From Cotesia glomerata (lineage: Eukaryota; Arthropoda; Insecta; Hymenoptera; Braconidae), in contig NC_058162.1 of the NCBI RefSeq assembly GCF_020080835.1, positions 24,707,885 through 24,771,884 on the forward strand: DNA of 64,000 nucleotides, given 5' to 3'. A program made the translations under genes and the position numbers. Positions 45,987-57,083 of the stretch are shown one piece after another (position 1 is the stretch's first letter; every line of letters begins with the position of its first letter). The notes beneath the pieces are model-generated. The model saw only the letters and a list, made by a program, of their open reading frames with translations, had not been told where the DNA came from and ran no database searches.

Positions 45987-45999
45987 GAAAGCTACGATT

Positions 46000-46340
46000 A
46001 AACTAGCTATATCTTCTACGAAAATTTTTGTTGATAACAAAATTGATTAAAATTTAATTTTCTACAACTTTTGTTCAAAAATTTTTCGCCTAAAAAAATT
46101 AGTTCAAAAGTTACAGTCAAATTAATAATCATATATAATTTTCCAAAAAAAAAATTTTTTTCTCTTTTTGAGCATATAATAAAATTGACGATATCTTCTA
46201 AAATATTGATCAGACATAAAATTTACTGACACTAAAATTGTTCAAAATCGAATTTCCAACTTTTTGTCTGAAACTTTTTCTTCTAAACTCAATATTTCAA
46301 AAATTACAGCTTAATTTCCAACAATGCAATTTTTTGAATA
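46000..46340 (-). repeat. ~185-bp diverged tandem repeat, about two units
   Basis: AGTTCAAAAGTTACAGTC near 46100 and ATTTCAAAAATTACAGC near 46290, complement orientation. Confidence 0.6.
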
Positions 46341-47340
46341 ATTAATGTTAATATATTTCCGTCTAATTAAAATTTTCAAAATTTTCCGTGAAATTTTTTA
46401 ACGACCGTATAAAAAATTACAATAATAAAAATTAAAATGAAGGTGTAACGCAACTTAACGAGTTTCTTTCACAAAAAAAAAAAAAAAAAAAAAAAAAAAT
46501 TAGAACATGCGAACAGACTATTTTAATTTAGCGTACATAATCTGCAGTCGACAAAACAACTATACTAGGTAAAATATTGTTAAGAACGCGGTTGTTTACT
46601 CCCGTGCCAAATAGAAGATTTCCCGCAATATCCTGCCTGTTACTCGCGGAGGAGGTGATGAAATGTCGACAATATAATTTAGGTATTAAAATAAAATAAC
46701 AATAATACTTAGCTAGTCGGCAGTAACTTAACTCGAGACCATTTTCAGCCAGTAACTGTTTTTTACCCACGTTCATTGAATAATATTTGCTAATTGGTTG
46801 AAAAATTTTTGCCGCGTAATTATTTCATTCATTACGAGTGAAAAATTATATTATGTACCAGATAGAGATAATTAATGAAAAAAAAAAAAAAAAAAAAAAA
46901 CTTGCTTTTATTACAGATATCTCCGCGAGATAAATAGACTTACTTATAAATATGAATATAAATATGATATATGATACGTAGTATGATCTATGATGGATCT
47001 TGAATAGAAGATGGGAAGAAATTTAATTACTGGAGTTTTTATTCAACAGAAAGAAAATAAATAATAATAGATAAAATAAAATTATTCCCTTTCAAAAATT
47101 TATTAATGACTGTAATTGTAATTACGAAGCGTCAATCAGATTTTTAACATTTGCATAAATCATTACGGGAATGAGCGATAAATCGCGTTGAAGCGAACGC
47201 ACTGTTGGTTCAAAGACTTTCGCCCGGAAGAACGAGGTTCGAGCCCACCTATCAGTTATCCTTGGCTTCATGATGTTTTTCTGTCAGTTTGTAAGTTACG
47301 GTTTAGTTTATTTTAACTTAGAGAGTTTGTTTTTTAATTC
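46341..47340. other. Unique non-coding stretch with poly-A runs
   Basis: Poly-A tracts at about 46471-46499 and 46879-46900. Apparently single-copy sequence between them. The 46528-46776 ORF is not supported by any motif or splice context. Confidence 0.4.
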
Positions 47341-47525
47341 AAAAGTAATTATTTTTTTTTTAAAGATAAAATTGATAAGTTTGAAACGGCTGTATTTTGG
47401 AAACTATTGGGCCTAGAAAAATTTTTTTGAGACAAAAATTGTTGGGAATTAAATTTTATACAAGTTTTGTTTGGAAAAATTTTTATAAAATCATTAGTTA
47501 AAAAACTAGCGACTTGTGAAATATA
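47340..47525 (+). repeat. ~185-bp diverged repeat, one unit
   Basis: GGCTGTATTTTGGAAACTAT and later GTTTGGAAAAATTTTTATA. A sub-variant with GGGCCTAGAAAAATTTTTTT recurs near 48790. Confidence 0.5.
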
Positions 47526-47536
47526 AATAAATTAAA

Positions 47537-48566
47537 TTTTGATTTATTAAATAATGACTTTTGTTAAATTGCACTGTAATTTTTTTACTATTGACATTTT
47601 TAAAGATATAAGCTCATCCCGATGTTATACTCAACAAGAACTTTCAGTTGAATATCCACATGCATTTTGATATATTTTTCATATATACATATATATAATA
47701 TATATAAATATATGAAAAATTGATGTGGGTACTCAAATGAAAGGTCTTGATGAGTGTAACATCGGGATGAGCTTATATCGTTGAAAATGTCAATAGTTCA
47801 CGATATATAAGGTCATTTTTTAATTACTGACATTTTTTAGGATATAAACTCATTTCGATGTTACACTCGTCGAGACCTCTCATTTAAGTACCCACATCGC
47901 ATTGTTTGTATATCTTATATATATGGTATTTGTGAAATATATAAAATATATGAAAAATTAATGTGGGTACTCAAATGGAAGGTCTCGATGAGTGCAATGT
48001 CAGGATGAGCTTATATCTTTAAAAATGTCAATAGTTCACGAGATACAAGCTCATTTCTTAATTATTGACATTTTTTAAGATAAGCTCATTTCGATGTTAC
48101 ACTCATCGAAACTTTTCATTTAAGTACCCACATGGCATTTTTTATATATTTTATATATATGGTATTTGTGGAATATATAAATATATAAAATATATGAAAA
48201 ATTGATGTGGATACTCAAATGAAAGGTCTTGATAAATGTAACATCGGAATGAGCTTATATCTTAAAAAATATCATTAGTTGACAAGAAACAATGTAATTC
48301 TTTAATTATTGACATTTTTTGAGATATAAACTCATTTCGATGTTACACTCATCGAGACCTTTCATTTAAGTACCCGCATGAAATTTTTGATATATTTTAT
48401 ATGTATGGTATTTGTGGAATATATAAATATATAAGATATATGAAAAATTGATGTGGGTACTGAAATGAAAGGTCTTGATGAGTGTAATGTCAGGGTGAGC
48501 TTATATCGTCAAAAATGTCAATAGTTCACGAGATATAAGGTCATTTCTTAATTATGTATCTAGAGA
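47537..48566. repeat. Second array of four large palindromes
   Basis: Hairpins centred near 47700, 47935, 48175 and 48415, with the same arms and both borders as the array at 4741-5831. Only sequence between the borders is shared, so the whole array moved or was duplicated as a block. Confidence 0.75.
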
Positions 48567-49160
48567 TAGAGCATTTTTGAATGCAGTCTAAATACTTATC
48601 ATTATAAATTGACTATGGGTGAGAATGATATGAAACCTTGAAAAGGCACAACTTCAGGTCAATACCATTCTAATGATACCAAATTTAACCATTAAAACCC
48701 ATTTTATCATATAAATACACTGGTTACAAAATTTTGCTTATTCTCTTATTTTTAAAATGCGCGATGTGCAATTTTCTTAATATATTTTAAACTGCTATAT
48801 TTTGGAAATTATTAGGCCTAAAGAAATTTTTTTGATCCAAAAATAATTCAAAATTGAATTTTCTACAACTTTTGTTTGAAAAAAAATTTTTATAAAACAA
48901 ATATTAAAAAAATTACACTTATTTTTTTGCAGTTTTTTTTAAAAACTGCGTCTTAAAAAAATATTTTTAAAACACATTAAAAATAGCTATATCTCCCCAA
49001 CTATTAACATTAGAAGAAAAATTTCGAACAAAATTTATCCAGAAATTAAATTCCCAACAACTTTTGTCCAAAAAAAAATTTTTGATAAAATCAATAATTA
49101 AAAAATTACAGCTTTTTTTTTCTAAGCGTCTTTTTTAAGTATAAAAACTGCTCTTTTTTT
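48567..49160. repeat. ~185-bp diverged repeats, mixed
   Basis: Degenerate units near 48785-48930 and 48985-49110 with CTACAACTTTTGTTTG- and CAACAACTTTTGTCC-type anchors. Confidence 0.45.
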
Positions 49161-50210
49161 TCATATTAAATTTATCCAAAAAATTTGTAAAAAAATAAAT
49201 TATCAAGAGCTCATATATATATATATTTAAAACAATTAAACATAAATTTTCCGAAAATTACGAAAGAGACGTAAGGTGTACGTAATTATTCAAAAGTAAA
49301 AAGCAAATTCCGTAGATATTTTCTTGCCCTCGATCGCATGACGACAAATATACTCATTACAACATTGCTTGTTCCAGATCCGAGCAAGTGGAGGGCAAAC
49401 GAATCGGTAGCTAGAATATTACTCGGCAGTTATTGAGAATAGACGCAGACTATTAAACAATTTATATAAATGTACGCAACTGAATTTTAATAAATTATTT
49501 AAGCCAATGGAGGCTGAGACCGAGAATCGGCATGTCGGAGCGATAAAAATAGATAAATTATTGCCGCTCCGTTTACATTTCCTAATAACTTCAGTTTCAA
49601 ATGATACATAAGATAAAAAAAAAGAAAAAAATGATATAATCCATAACGGGGTATCACGATCGACATTCTTGTTGACAAATTCCCCCAATCCCAACCAGAT
49701 ATTGAAATATCTGTACTTTCTTCCAACAAATTTTATCTATAAAGAATTTACTGTCGATCACCACGCCCATTTGTGTCATTAGTAATTTAATAGATATTAT
49801 TATATCTATTGCCGACGACTTGTTGGTAAATGTGCGAGAAGATGGATAAAAATAAAAGACAGAGCATCGGTATGGAATGAGGCAGATTTCAAGTTCATCC
49901 GGAGATTCCTCAGACGTCCTCCAAAGCGGCTGGTTACGTGGTTACATAATCTGACCGTGGCATAGTAGACTGCTCGCCGGCTAGAGATCATTGTACCGAT
50001 CTTCATCGTAGTCATCACCATCACGGTCATCATTAACTCGCTCGCAGTTATTCTCGGGTGTTGAACTCGTCTGTTTGTTTTCAAAACGTAAATACCGTTG
50101 TTTTGTGCTTGTTCTTGAAGGATAACTAGTGTGGAAATTGTTTTAGGGTCAATGTTTTTGGAAAGATACGCACTTTTTTTAGATACTTGCAGATAAGATG
50201 CTTCTAAAAA
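49160..50210. other. Unique stretch with possible minus-strand exon
   Basis: Less AT-rich and apparently single-copy, especially 49320-49440 and 49800-50090. On the minus strand one frame is open from about 50145 to a TAG at about 49985; it ends in an acidic tail (DDRDGDDYDEDRYNDL) but has no start codon. Nothing is proven to be coding. Confidence 0.35.
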
Positions 50211-50343
50211 GTGGTGTAATTTTTTAACTATTGGGTTTGGAAAAAATTGTTTTGGACAAAAGTTGTAAGAAATTTGATTTTGACTAATTTGGTTTCTTTG
50301 AAAATTTTTGAAGGATTATTTTCAAAAATATCGGCTATTTTTA
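50210..50343 (+). repeat. ~185-bp diverged repeat, one unit
   Basis: GGTGTAATTTTTTAACTATT anchor with CAAAAGTTGTAAGAAATTTG downstream. Confidence 0.45.
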
Positions 50344-50381
50344 AGGACATTCCATAGTGACTAGAGGGACATTTGACTCTG

Positions 50382-51748
50382 CACAGAGAAAAAGGTTCAC
50401 TTGAGCCAAGAAATATTTTTTTTCCTAATTACACAGTAAAAAATTTTTCGTCATTGTGTCAAGTGTAAAAATCTTTGTGTAGAATTTAACATTTTAGTGT
50501 TTACACGCATAAAACAATTTTGTTGAAATAACAAAAGACGGGATAACTGAAAAATATGTTGTGGTAACAAATGAGTGTAGTTGGAGCAACAAATACATTA
50601 GGTGCATTAACAAAATGTTTCAAGTTGTACTAACAAACCAGTTTGTTAAATCACAAAATCAATTTGTTGCTCCTAACAAAATTATTTTGTTACTGTCCCA
50701 AAATGACTTTGTTGTTGCAACAAAATGATTTTGTTGCTGTTACAAAGTGATTTTGTTGCAATAACAAAATTAATTGGTTGCCAAAATATTTTCCAAATCA
50801 GCTATATAGCTGATTATAGCGTATTTTTAAATGTATTCTTATAAAATTTACTGTAACAAATTTTGCGTCATTGCGTCAAAAAATTTTGTGTTAAATTTTT
50901 AACACTTTTATGTGTAAATTTAACATTTATTGTATTAAATTAACACAGAAAAGTGTTAAATTAACACAAAAAAGTTTTAAATATATAACATAAAAATTTT
51001 TGACGCATTGTCGCAAAATTTTTTACTGTGCAGATTGTGTAAAAAAAGTCATCAACACAAATTTTTGTGTTAAATTTGACGAAAAATTTTTTACTGTGTA
51101 TATTCTTGAGCGAAAAAAAAATTTTTTTTTTAACAAGAAATTTCACCTATTCCAACTAAATTAATTATCTTGCTTTAAGAAATACGTATCTTGATCCAAG
51201 AAAATTTATTTAAGTCAAGAAAATCTTGTTGTTTTGAGAAAATTCAGCCTCTTGCTCCAAAAAATTTAGATCTTGATAGAAGTAAATTTTTTTGTCTTAA
51301 GAAAATTTCTCTCTTGCTCCAAAAAATTAAATATAAAGATAGAAGTAAATTTTCATTAATATTTTTATTGATTAACATGTCAAATGGGAAGATCAAATAA
51401 TATTTCGTCATTTTTTTTCATTCAATATGCAGAATTGCACGCTAAAATAATATAAAATGGGTATCAAATATTCAAGAGAAAAATTTTCTCAAGGTGAGAA
51501 AATTTTTTTCTCAGCTGAAGTAGGTGGCGCTGCTTCCCTTAAGTATCTAAAAATATTGATCAAATATAAAAATTTATTGTATCAAGTACTTATGATAATT
51601 TGAATTAAGAAAAAATTACTTCTACCAAGAATAGAATTTCAAGAAAAATTTTTACTTCGGCCAGCACAACTTCGGTCTTCCTTCCGGCACCCGAAAATTT
51701 TCTTGAGCCAAGAATTTTGTTCTGCAGTCAAGAAATTTTTCTTTCTGT
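50382..51748. mobile_element. CACAGAGAAAAAG-ended element nested in T
   Basis: CACAGAGAAAAAG at the left, CTTTCTGTG at the right; TG on each side. Intact element T copies read TTTGACTTTGGAATTC here, consistent with duplication of TG. The interior has repeated TCTTGCTCCAAAAAATT-type blocks. Confidence 0.75.
50432..51098. mobile_element. CACAGTAAAAAATTTTTCG-ended element, second level
   Basis: CACAGTAAAAAATTTTTCGT is inverted at ACGAAAAATTTTTTACTGTG (allowing a base), with TA on both sides (50430-50431, 51099-51100). Inside lies a run of AACAAAATGATTTTGTTGC-type boxes (about 50515-50785), many of them self-complementary. Confidence 0.75.
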
Positions 51749-52718
51749 GTGGAATTCTATCAATTATGAACTATAATTATGTGACTGAAACTTGTACTAT
51801 AGTAAAATTGATCTTATAATATAGAAGAATAACTAATTAACAACATCCCTTTGTCAAAATCCTCCATTACTTTTTAAGTTTCTCGTAATTATCATTTGAC
51901 TGAGTGTGATTGGTGGGACTAAGAAAAATCCTTCTCTCTTACCAGAGGTATACTTAAAGTCCAATTTCAGTTCGACGACTAAACTTTTAAAAAATACTTC
52001 CCTCTCAATAGTAAATTTATCCTACAAGTATTCAATATTATGAAGAATTAGACTGATTACCTATGTAGAAACAATTAAAAAAATTTTTTTTATTGTGACT
52101 GGTGGGACAGGCATTTGTGACTGGTGGGACAAGTACAAAATGTCTACATCAAGTTGTTTATTAAAAAGACTTTTATATTATTTCAACCTTAGAAACATTA
52201 TTGTTTATATATTTAACTATAAATTATTTAGGATAATTAAAAAAAAACTAATTGAAAAACACAAATAAAGGATTTAGCATGCTGACAATACGACCTTGAT
52301 AAACTTAGGTGTTAATTAATAACGAACATAAAACAATTTGTTCTTAAAACTATAATAATAAATTTGTTAGTTAATAACAAACATAAAATGAATTTGTTGT
52401 TAAAATTATTGAAACAACATTTGATCCAGATACAAGTTAGTACACTGAGAAAAAAGTATTTTGCTACTAAGGATATTTTTTTTGATAATCAGAATACTTG
52501 GTATTGTGCTACAAAGAATACGTGGTATTTTGATTATCACAATAAGTATACTGATTTTCACAATACCTAGGTATACTGATTATCAGTATACCAATGTAAC
52601 AGACTATTAGATGTTTATAACCTCACTTTACTGGCACAAATCAATTGCCTTATAAAGCTAACAAAACAAATTAATATTAAAATTAAAAGTGTAATAATAA
52701 ATTTTTTTCAAGCTAATA

Positions 52719-53322
52719 CCCGTGTAAAAAAAAAGTTTCCTGAAAAGTTCCGGAATAGTTCCTGGTCCGGAACATTCCTATGATAAGACAATCCGGAACA
52801 TCCCCGGAATACTTTTGCAATGTTCTCGAAATAGTTCTGGATCATTCATGGAACACTTCCGGAACATTTCCGGAAAATCTCCGACAGACTTATAAAACAT
52901 CGCTGGAATACTTCGAGAATAAATTAGGAATACTTCCGGAACTTAATCCAAACGTTTACCGGAAATGTTTCAGAAGTATTCAAGGATTTTTCCAGGAATA
53001 TTTTAAACATATCCCCCATGTATTCCCGATATATTTTGTAACTATTCCCGATTTGTTCCAGAAGTATTTCGGTAATATTCCAGGAATGTACCGGAGATGC
53101 TCCGGAAGTATTCCTAATTTATTCTGGAAGTATTCCAGCGATGTTCTATAAATCTGCCGGAGATTTTCCGGAAATGTTCCGGAAGTGTTCCACGGATGTT
53201 CCAGAACTATTTCGAGAACATTGCAGAAGTATTCCGGGGATGTTGCGGATTGTCTTATCATAGGAACGTTCCGGACCAGGAACTATTCCGGAACTTTTCA
53301 GGAAATTTTTTTTTTACACGGG
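52719..53322. mobile_element. 604-bp TTCCGGAA-rich palindrome
   Basis: The ends CCCGTGTAAAAAAAAAG and TTTTTTTTACACGGG are flanked by TA (52717-52718, 53323-53324). The two 300-bp arms are nearly identical inverted copies, so ORFs on the two strands (52780-53151 and 52980-53261) give similar peptides; they are artefacts. TTCCGGAA or a one-base variant occurs about every 20 bp. Confidence 0.9.
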
Positions 53323-53506
53323 TATAATAAATATTAGTTGAATTCTATTTTTACCAGTGCATAAATCAAATAAACTAACTGTTAGTGTTAAAACGTCGAT
53401 GGCAGTGACAGCGCATATATTATAGTTTACTGCGCAGAGTATAGGTCTTGAACTGACTTATATTCTGATAATCATAATACTTGGTATTTTGATTATCAAA
53501 ATACCA

Positions 53507-54317
53507 CACTGATAGAAAATCAATCTTGATTCAAGAAACTTTTTTTCTTCAAAACTTGAACTCTTGAAACTAGATATAGATATATTTCTTTCAAGAATTT
53601 TTGTCTCTTGGTTCAAGATAGGCGATAACATTGATTCAAGATGTTACCGACTTGTGTTAAGAATGCCTTTTTTTTGAGTCATTATTTAATTTACTTATTT
53701 CCAAGAAATAATTTTTATTTGGTATAACAATTAAAGACTATTTAATTTTTGAAATATACTTTGATGAATTATTTTAAGTTTTTTGAACGATAATGTTACC
53801 CTGATAGCCACAGTTTCAGACCAACCAAGTTGGTGTCAGATAGTTGCCACCAACTTAGCGACAACTTGCGGTCAACTTCCGAATTTGTAACTGTTGGCGC
53901 CAAGTTGGCTACAAGTTTCTGAGAAAAAAGAGACCAATCTACTGCCGCAATATGTCGCCAAATTTCTTGAGAAACTTATTGTCAACTTGGTGTGAAAAAG
54001 TTTCAGAGCAACTTTTGCCGACAACTTGGTGACAACTTGGTGAACAAGTTGACACCAACCGAGTTACTTTCCAAGAGTTGCCGCCAAGTTGGTGACAAGT
54101 TGCGGCAGTAGATTGACAGAAAGTTGCGGCCAACTTGGCTATCAGGGTATTTTGATTGAAAAACTTAAATGTATCGATTGAAGATAATATAGCTCTTAAG
54201 CCAAGAAAATCTAAATCAAGACAAGAAATTCTTAAAGCAAAATAATCATTTGTCTTCCAAAATAAATTCTTAGATCAAGAAAATATCTCTTGAGTCAACA
54301 TAAATTGTCTATCAGTG
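53507..54317. mobile_element. CACTGATAG-ended element, second level
   Basis: CACTGATAGAAAATC at the left, GTCTATCAGTG at the right, CA on both sides. Removing it restores AATACCAAGTATTGTG of the host element. Its interior has repeated TCTTGATTCAAGA and AAGCCAAGAAA-type boxes. Confidence 0.85.
53799..54147. mobile_element. CAACTTGG-rich MITE, third nesting level
   Basis: CCCTGATAGCCA and TGGCTATCAGGG ends with TA on both sides (53797-53798, 54148-54149). Close complement of 37245-37581, so both are recent copies. The ORF at 53939-54133 is not a gene. Confidence 0.9.
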
Positions 54318-54440
54318 CAAGTATTGTGATTATCAAAATACCAAGTATTGTGATTATCAAAATACTTTTTTCTCAGTGTACAGCTGAAAAGTTACTAGGA
54401 GAGAAAAATCGATTTTCTTATTGATTAAAAAAAATTTTGT

Positions 54441-54770
54441 TTACAAATTAGTAAAATAAAAATTTTTAATAATAAATTAGAATGAATTAGAGAAATTTTT
54501 AAATTATTGGTTTTGGAACAAATTGTTTTGACCAAATTTGGTTTTTTTTTTAATTTTTGTAAGATTGATATTTTCAAAAATATCGGCTATTTTTATAAAT
54601 ACAATAACAATTTCTTTCTAAAAATAGTTTTTTAAACAGCAGAATTTTGGATTTTTTTTTTTCAAAAAAAAAATCTTGTATAAAATTGAAAAAATAAAAT
54701 TTTCTACAACTTTTATAAAAGTTAACAGCTTCCAAAAGTTTGACTTAAAAACTTTCAACAGATCTCCAGG
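54441..54770. repeat. ~185-bp diverged repeats
   Basis: Degenerate anchors (TTTTAAATTATTGGTTTTGG, CTACAACTTTTATAAAAG) without clean unit borders. Confidence 0.4.
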
Positions 54771-55240
54771 AAATATCACTCTTATCGAAGAGCTAGTTAT
54801 CTCCGCTCATTACTCCGATATCATCTTCATTTAAACATAGCTGCGTAGAATCTAATAAATACAATAAAAAACAATCTAAGCGGAGTAAATAAAAGAAAGT
54901 TACTATAAAAAACGTGAATCGTATATAGAAATTCGTGCGATCCGCTTCAGATGCACATCGCTAATTAAAACCCTCGGCCTTAATGATTGCTTTATTGTAC
55001 TATACTACACGCATTAACAAATCGACAGGACGTTAATTGCCTCACTATGAGAATACAGCAATATTAACTTTACAAAAACAGATGGAAAAACAATAGCAAT
55101 GAGAATACTAAGAATACATTTTTTAATTTTACCGTTCTTCAAACTATTAAACTATTATAGTTCGTAGAAATTTATTCCAAAGGTTCTTCAATACTAAGTA
55201 TAACAATTTTTATTCCAAAACGAATTGTCCATCAAATTAA
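54771..55240. other. Unique non-coding stretch
   Basis: Apparently single-copy, moderately AT-rich. No ORF above noise. Confidence 0.4.
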
Positions 55241-55272
55241 TAGTTGTCTAAGTACAGAAAATTTTATATTTA

Positions 55273-55982
55273 AGGAGATACAAGGAAGTACCCTCCTAGT
55301 GTAGAGAATGTCTATAAAAAAATAATACTTAGAAATACTTTTGTTATTTTAAGATTAATTTTTAAATAAATTAATAACATTTATGAGGAAATTTCCGAAA
55401 AATTTACTCATTAAATAATTATTAATATTTAATTGACTAATAAAAAATATAGTGCTCTGAATTACCGGTATATACTTGACAACACCGCAAGAGTTCCCTA
55501 ACCCTAAAATTTATTTATGTTTACCGTCTAACTAAAATGACTAAGATCTTCTAGCATTTAAAAAACCGCGGTTACTTATGCGCCGAGTAACTGCGCAAGC
55601 GGTGTTGCCAAGTCAAATACAAGACTTTAAAGAACGCAAGTTCCGAGTGATTTTTCATAAAAAATATAAAATATCTTCGTAACACGTTCTGAAAGCTACT
55701 TTTTTTATTGTTTTAATCGAAAGTTTATTATTTTTTCAATCATATTCAATGGAAATAAAATTTTTTTAAAATCGTTAATTGCATTAAATTTTTAACCAAA
55801 TACACGGCTGGTGGAATCTCCATTCACATGTAAAAATTACAATTTTCAAACCTAATTATTTGATTGAATATCCCGGAAGCCTACCGTTTTTTAATTTTTT
55901 TATTAATTATTAGGCTACGTAGAATTGAATTTACAAATTTTCAGGAAGTTTTAAAAATTTCAGCACTTCGCGTAAATCTCCT
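55273..55982 (+). mobile_element. Family R, intact copy
   Basis: AGGAGATACAAGGAAGTACC after TA, AAATCTCCT before TA, 710 bp, with the hairpin segment at about 55566-55605. The best uninterrupted reference for the family in this window. Confidence 0.8.
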
Positions 55983-55989
55983 TAAAAAT

Positions 55990-56310
55990 TTTTTAAATTA
56001 ATAAATATCTAAAAGTTTTTAATTATTAATTTTATAAAAATTTTTTTTGATCCCAAAATTGTTTAAAATTAAATTTGCAACAACTTTTGATCCAAAAATT
56101 TTTCATAAAATCAAAAGTTTCCAAAATACAGCAATTTTTATATTTGAGCATTGCGCATCTTGAAACATCTATAATTTTTCAACTATTATTTTTATAAAAA
56201 TTTCTTTGGAACAAAAGTTGTAAAAAATTAAATTTACAACAATTCTTATTCCAAAAATTTTCTCTAAGACCAATAATTTCTACGATACAGCTATTTTCAT
56301 GTAATAAAAC
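55990..56310. repeat. ~185-bp diverged repeats
   Basis: Sub-variant with CAACAACTTTTGATCCAAAA and AAATACAGCAATTTT anchors. Confidence 0.45.
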
Positions 56311-57083
56311 AAAGTGTCGATCGATAACGACGCAGAAAACTTAACAAAAAAAAAAGAAGAAATAATTTTTTTCCGTTTTCGACATTATCTTCAAGCATAT
56401 CCATAAAGATAACCGTTAAAAATAACAGCTTAAATAAAAAAGTGAATAAGATAGTAGAGAAAGTTTTTTTTTACTAATCTTATGTTTATTAATAACAATG
56501 TCAAGTAGCTCTGAGGAAGTGAGTAATTAAATTTGAAATCCCCAGAAATTCTATATAAGGACATTCCGTTTTTGCGGACATTTAGATTTAGACGGTTGAC
56601 ATGTATGATTAGCAGTTGTACGCTATAATAATATAATATAGTATAATATAATATAATAAATCGTTAAATTCCCACGCGCTGTGGTGTCTACACATTTCTT
56701 ATGCTACAAGTCTCACTCTCTTTGTTGTCGCTCACTGTCGGTTTTTATAACGAAACTTACGTAAAAACATTGCAGCGGAATTTTACTTTTTATCATTGTT
56801 ATTGTTATTATTATAGTAGTTTATATTTTTATTTTTATTATTATCGTCTAAGATGACGCGACACGTGTCACAATAACATCCTGCTATTAATTACCTGGGA
56901 GTTAATTAAGTTATAAAAACATATCAGGCTGCTAAGTATAGCAATAATTGGGGAAAAAAGTATATTTATAACTTTCGTTATTCATTTCTTAAATCAATTA
57001 CAGTAATCGCCATAATTAGACATCATGGGAAGTTATTTTATTACTGCTGTGTGCTTTACTAAATTTTTTTTAAAAGGGGGATA
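56311..57083. other. Unique non-coding stretch
   Basis: Short ATAAT/TATAA repeat at about 56622-56660. Otherwise single-copy, with no supported ORF. Confidence 0.4.

Larger units (their letters stand above)
52443..54378. mobile_element. CACTGAGAAAAAAG-ended element nested in T
   Basis: CACTGAGAAAAAAGTATTTT and its complement, with TA on both sides (52441-52442, 54379-54380). Arms are built from GATTATCACAATA/ATACTTGGTATT blocks. Intact element T copies give the empty site. Confidence 0.85.
50344..54440 (-). mobile_element. Element T in complement orientation, heavily interrupted
   Basis: Begins AGGACATTCCATAGTGACT and reads as the complement of 59356-60820, through GACTGGTGGGACAGGCATTT (about 52100) to TTGATCCAGATACAAGTTAG (about 52420) and GAAAAGTTACTAGGAG (about 54390). 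It is split by insertions at 50382-51748 and 52443-54378, each of which carries further elements. Confidence 0.75.

Noticed and set aside
47180..47255. tRNA gene suggested by GGTTCGAGCCC
   Set aside because: Box B-like only; no cloverleaf found by eye. Could be a decayed SINE, but there is no second copy here to prove it.
52780..53261. Two ORFs on opposite strands with similar peptides
   Set aside because: They translate the two arms of one palindromic MITE, which explains the similarity.
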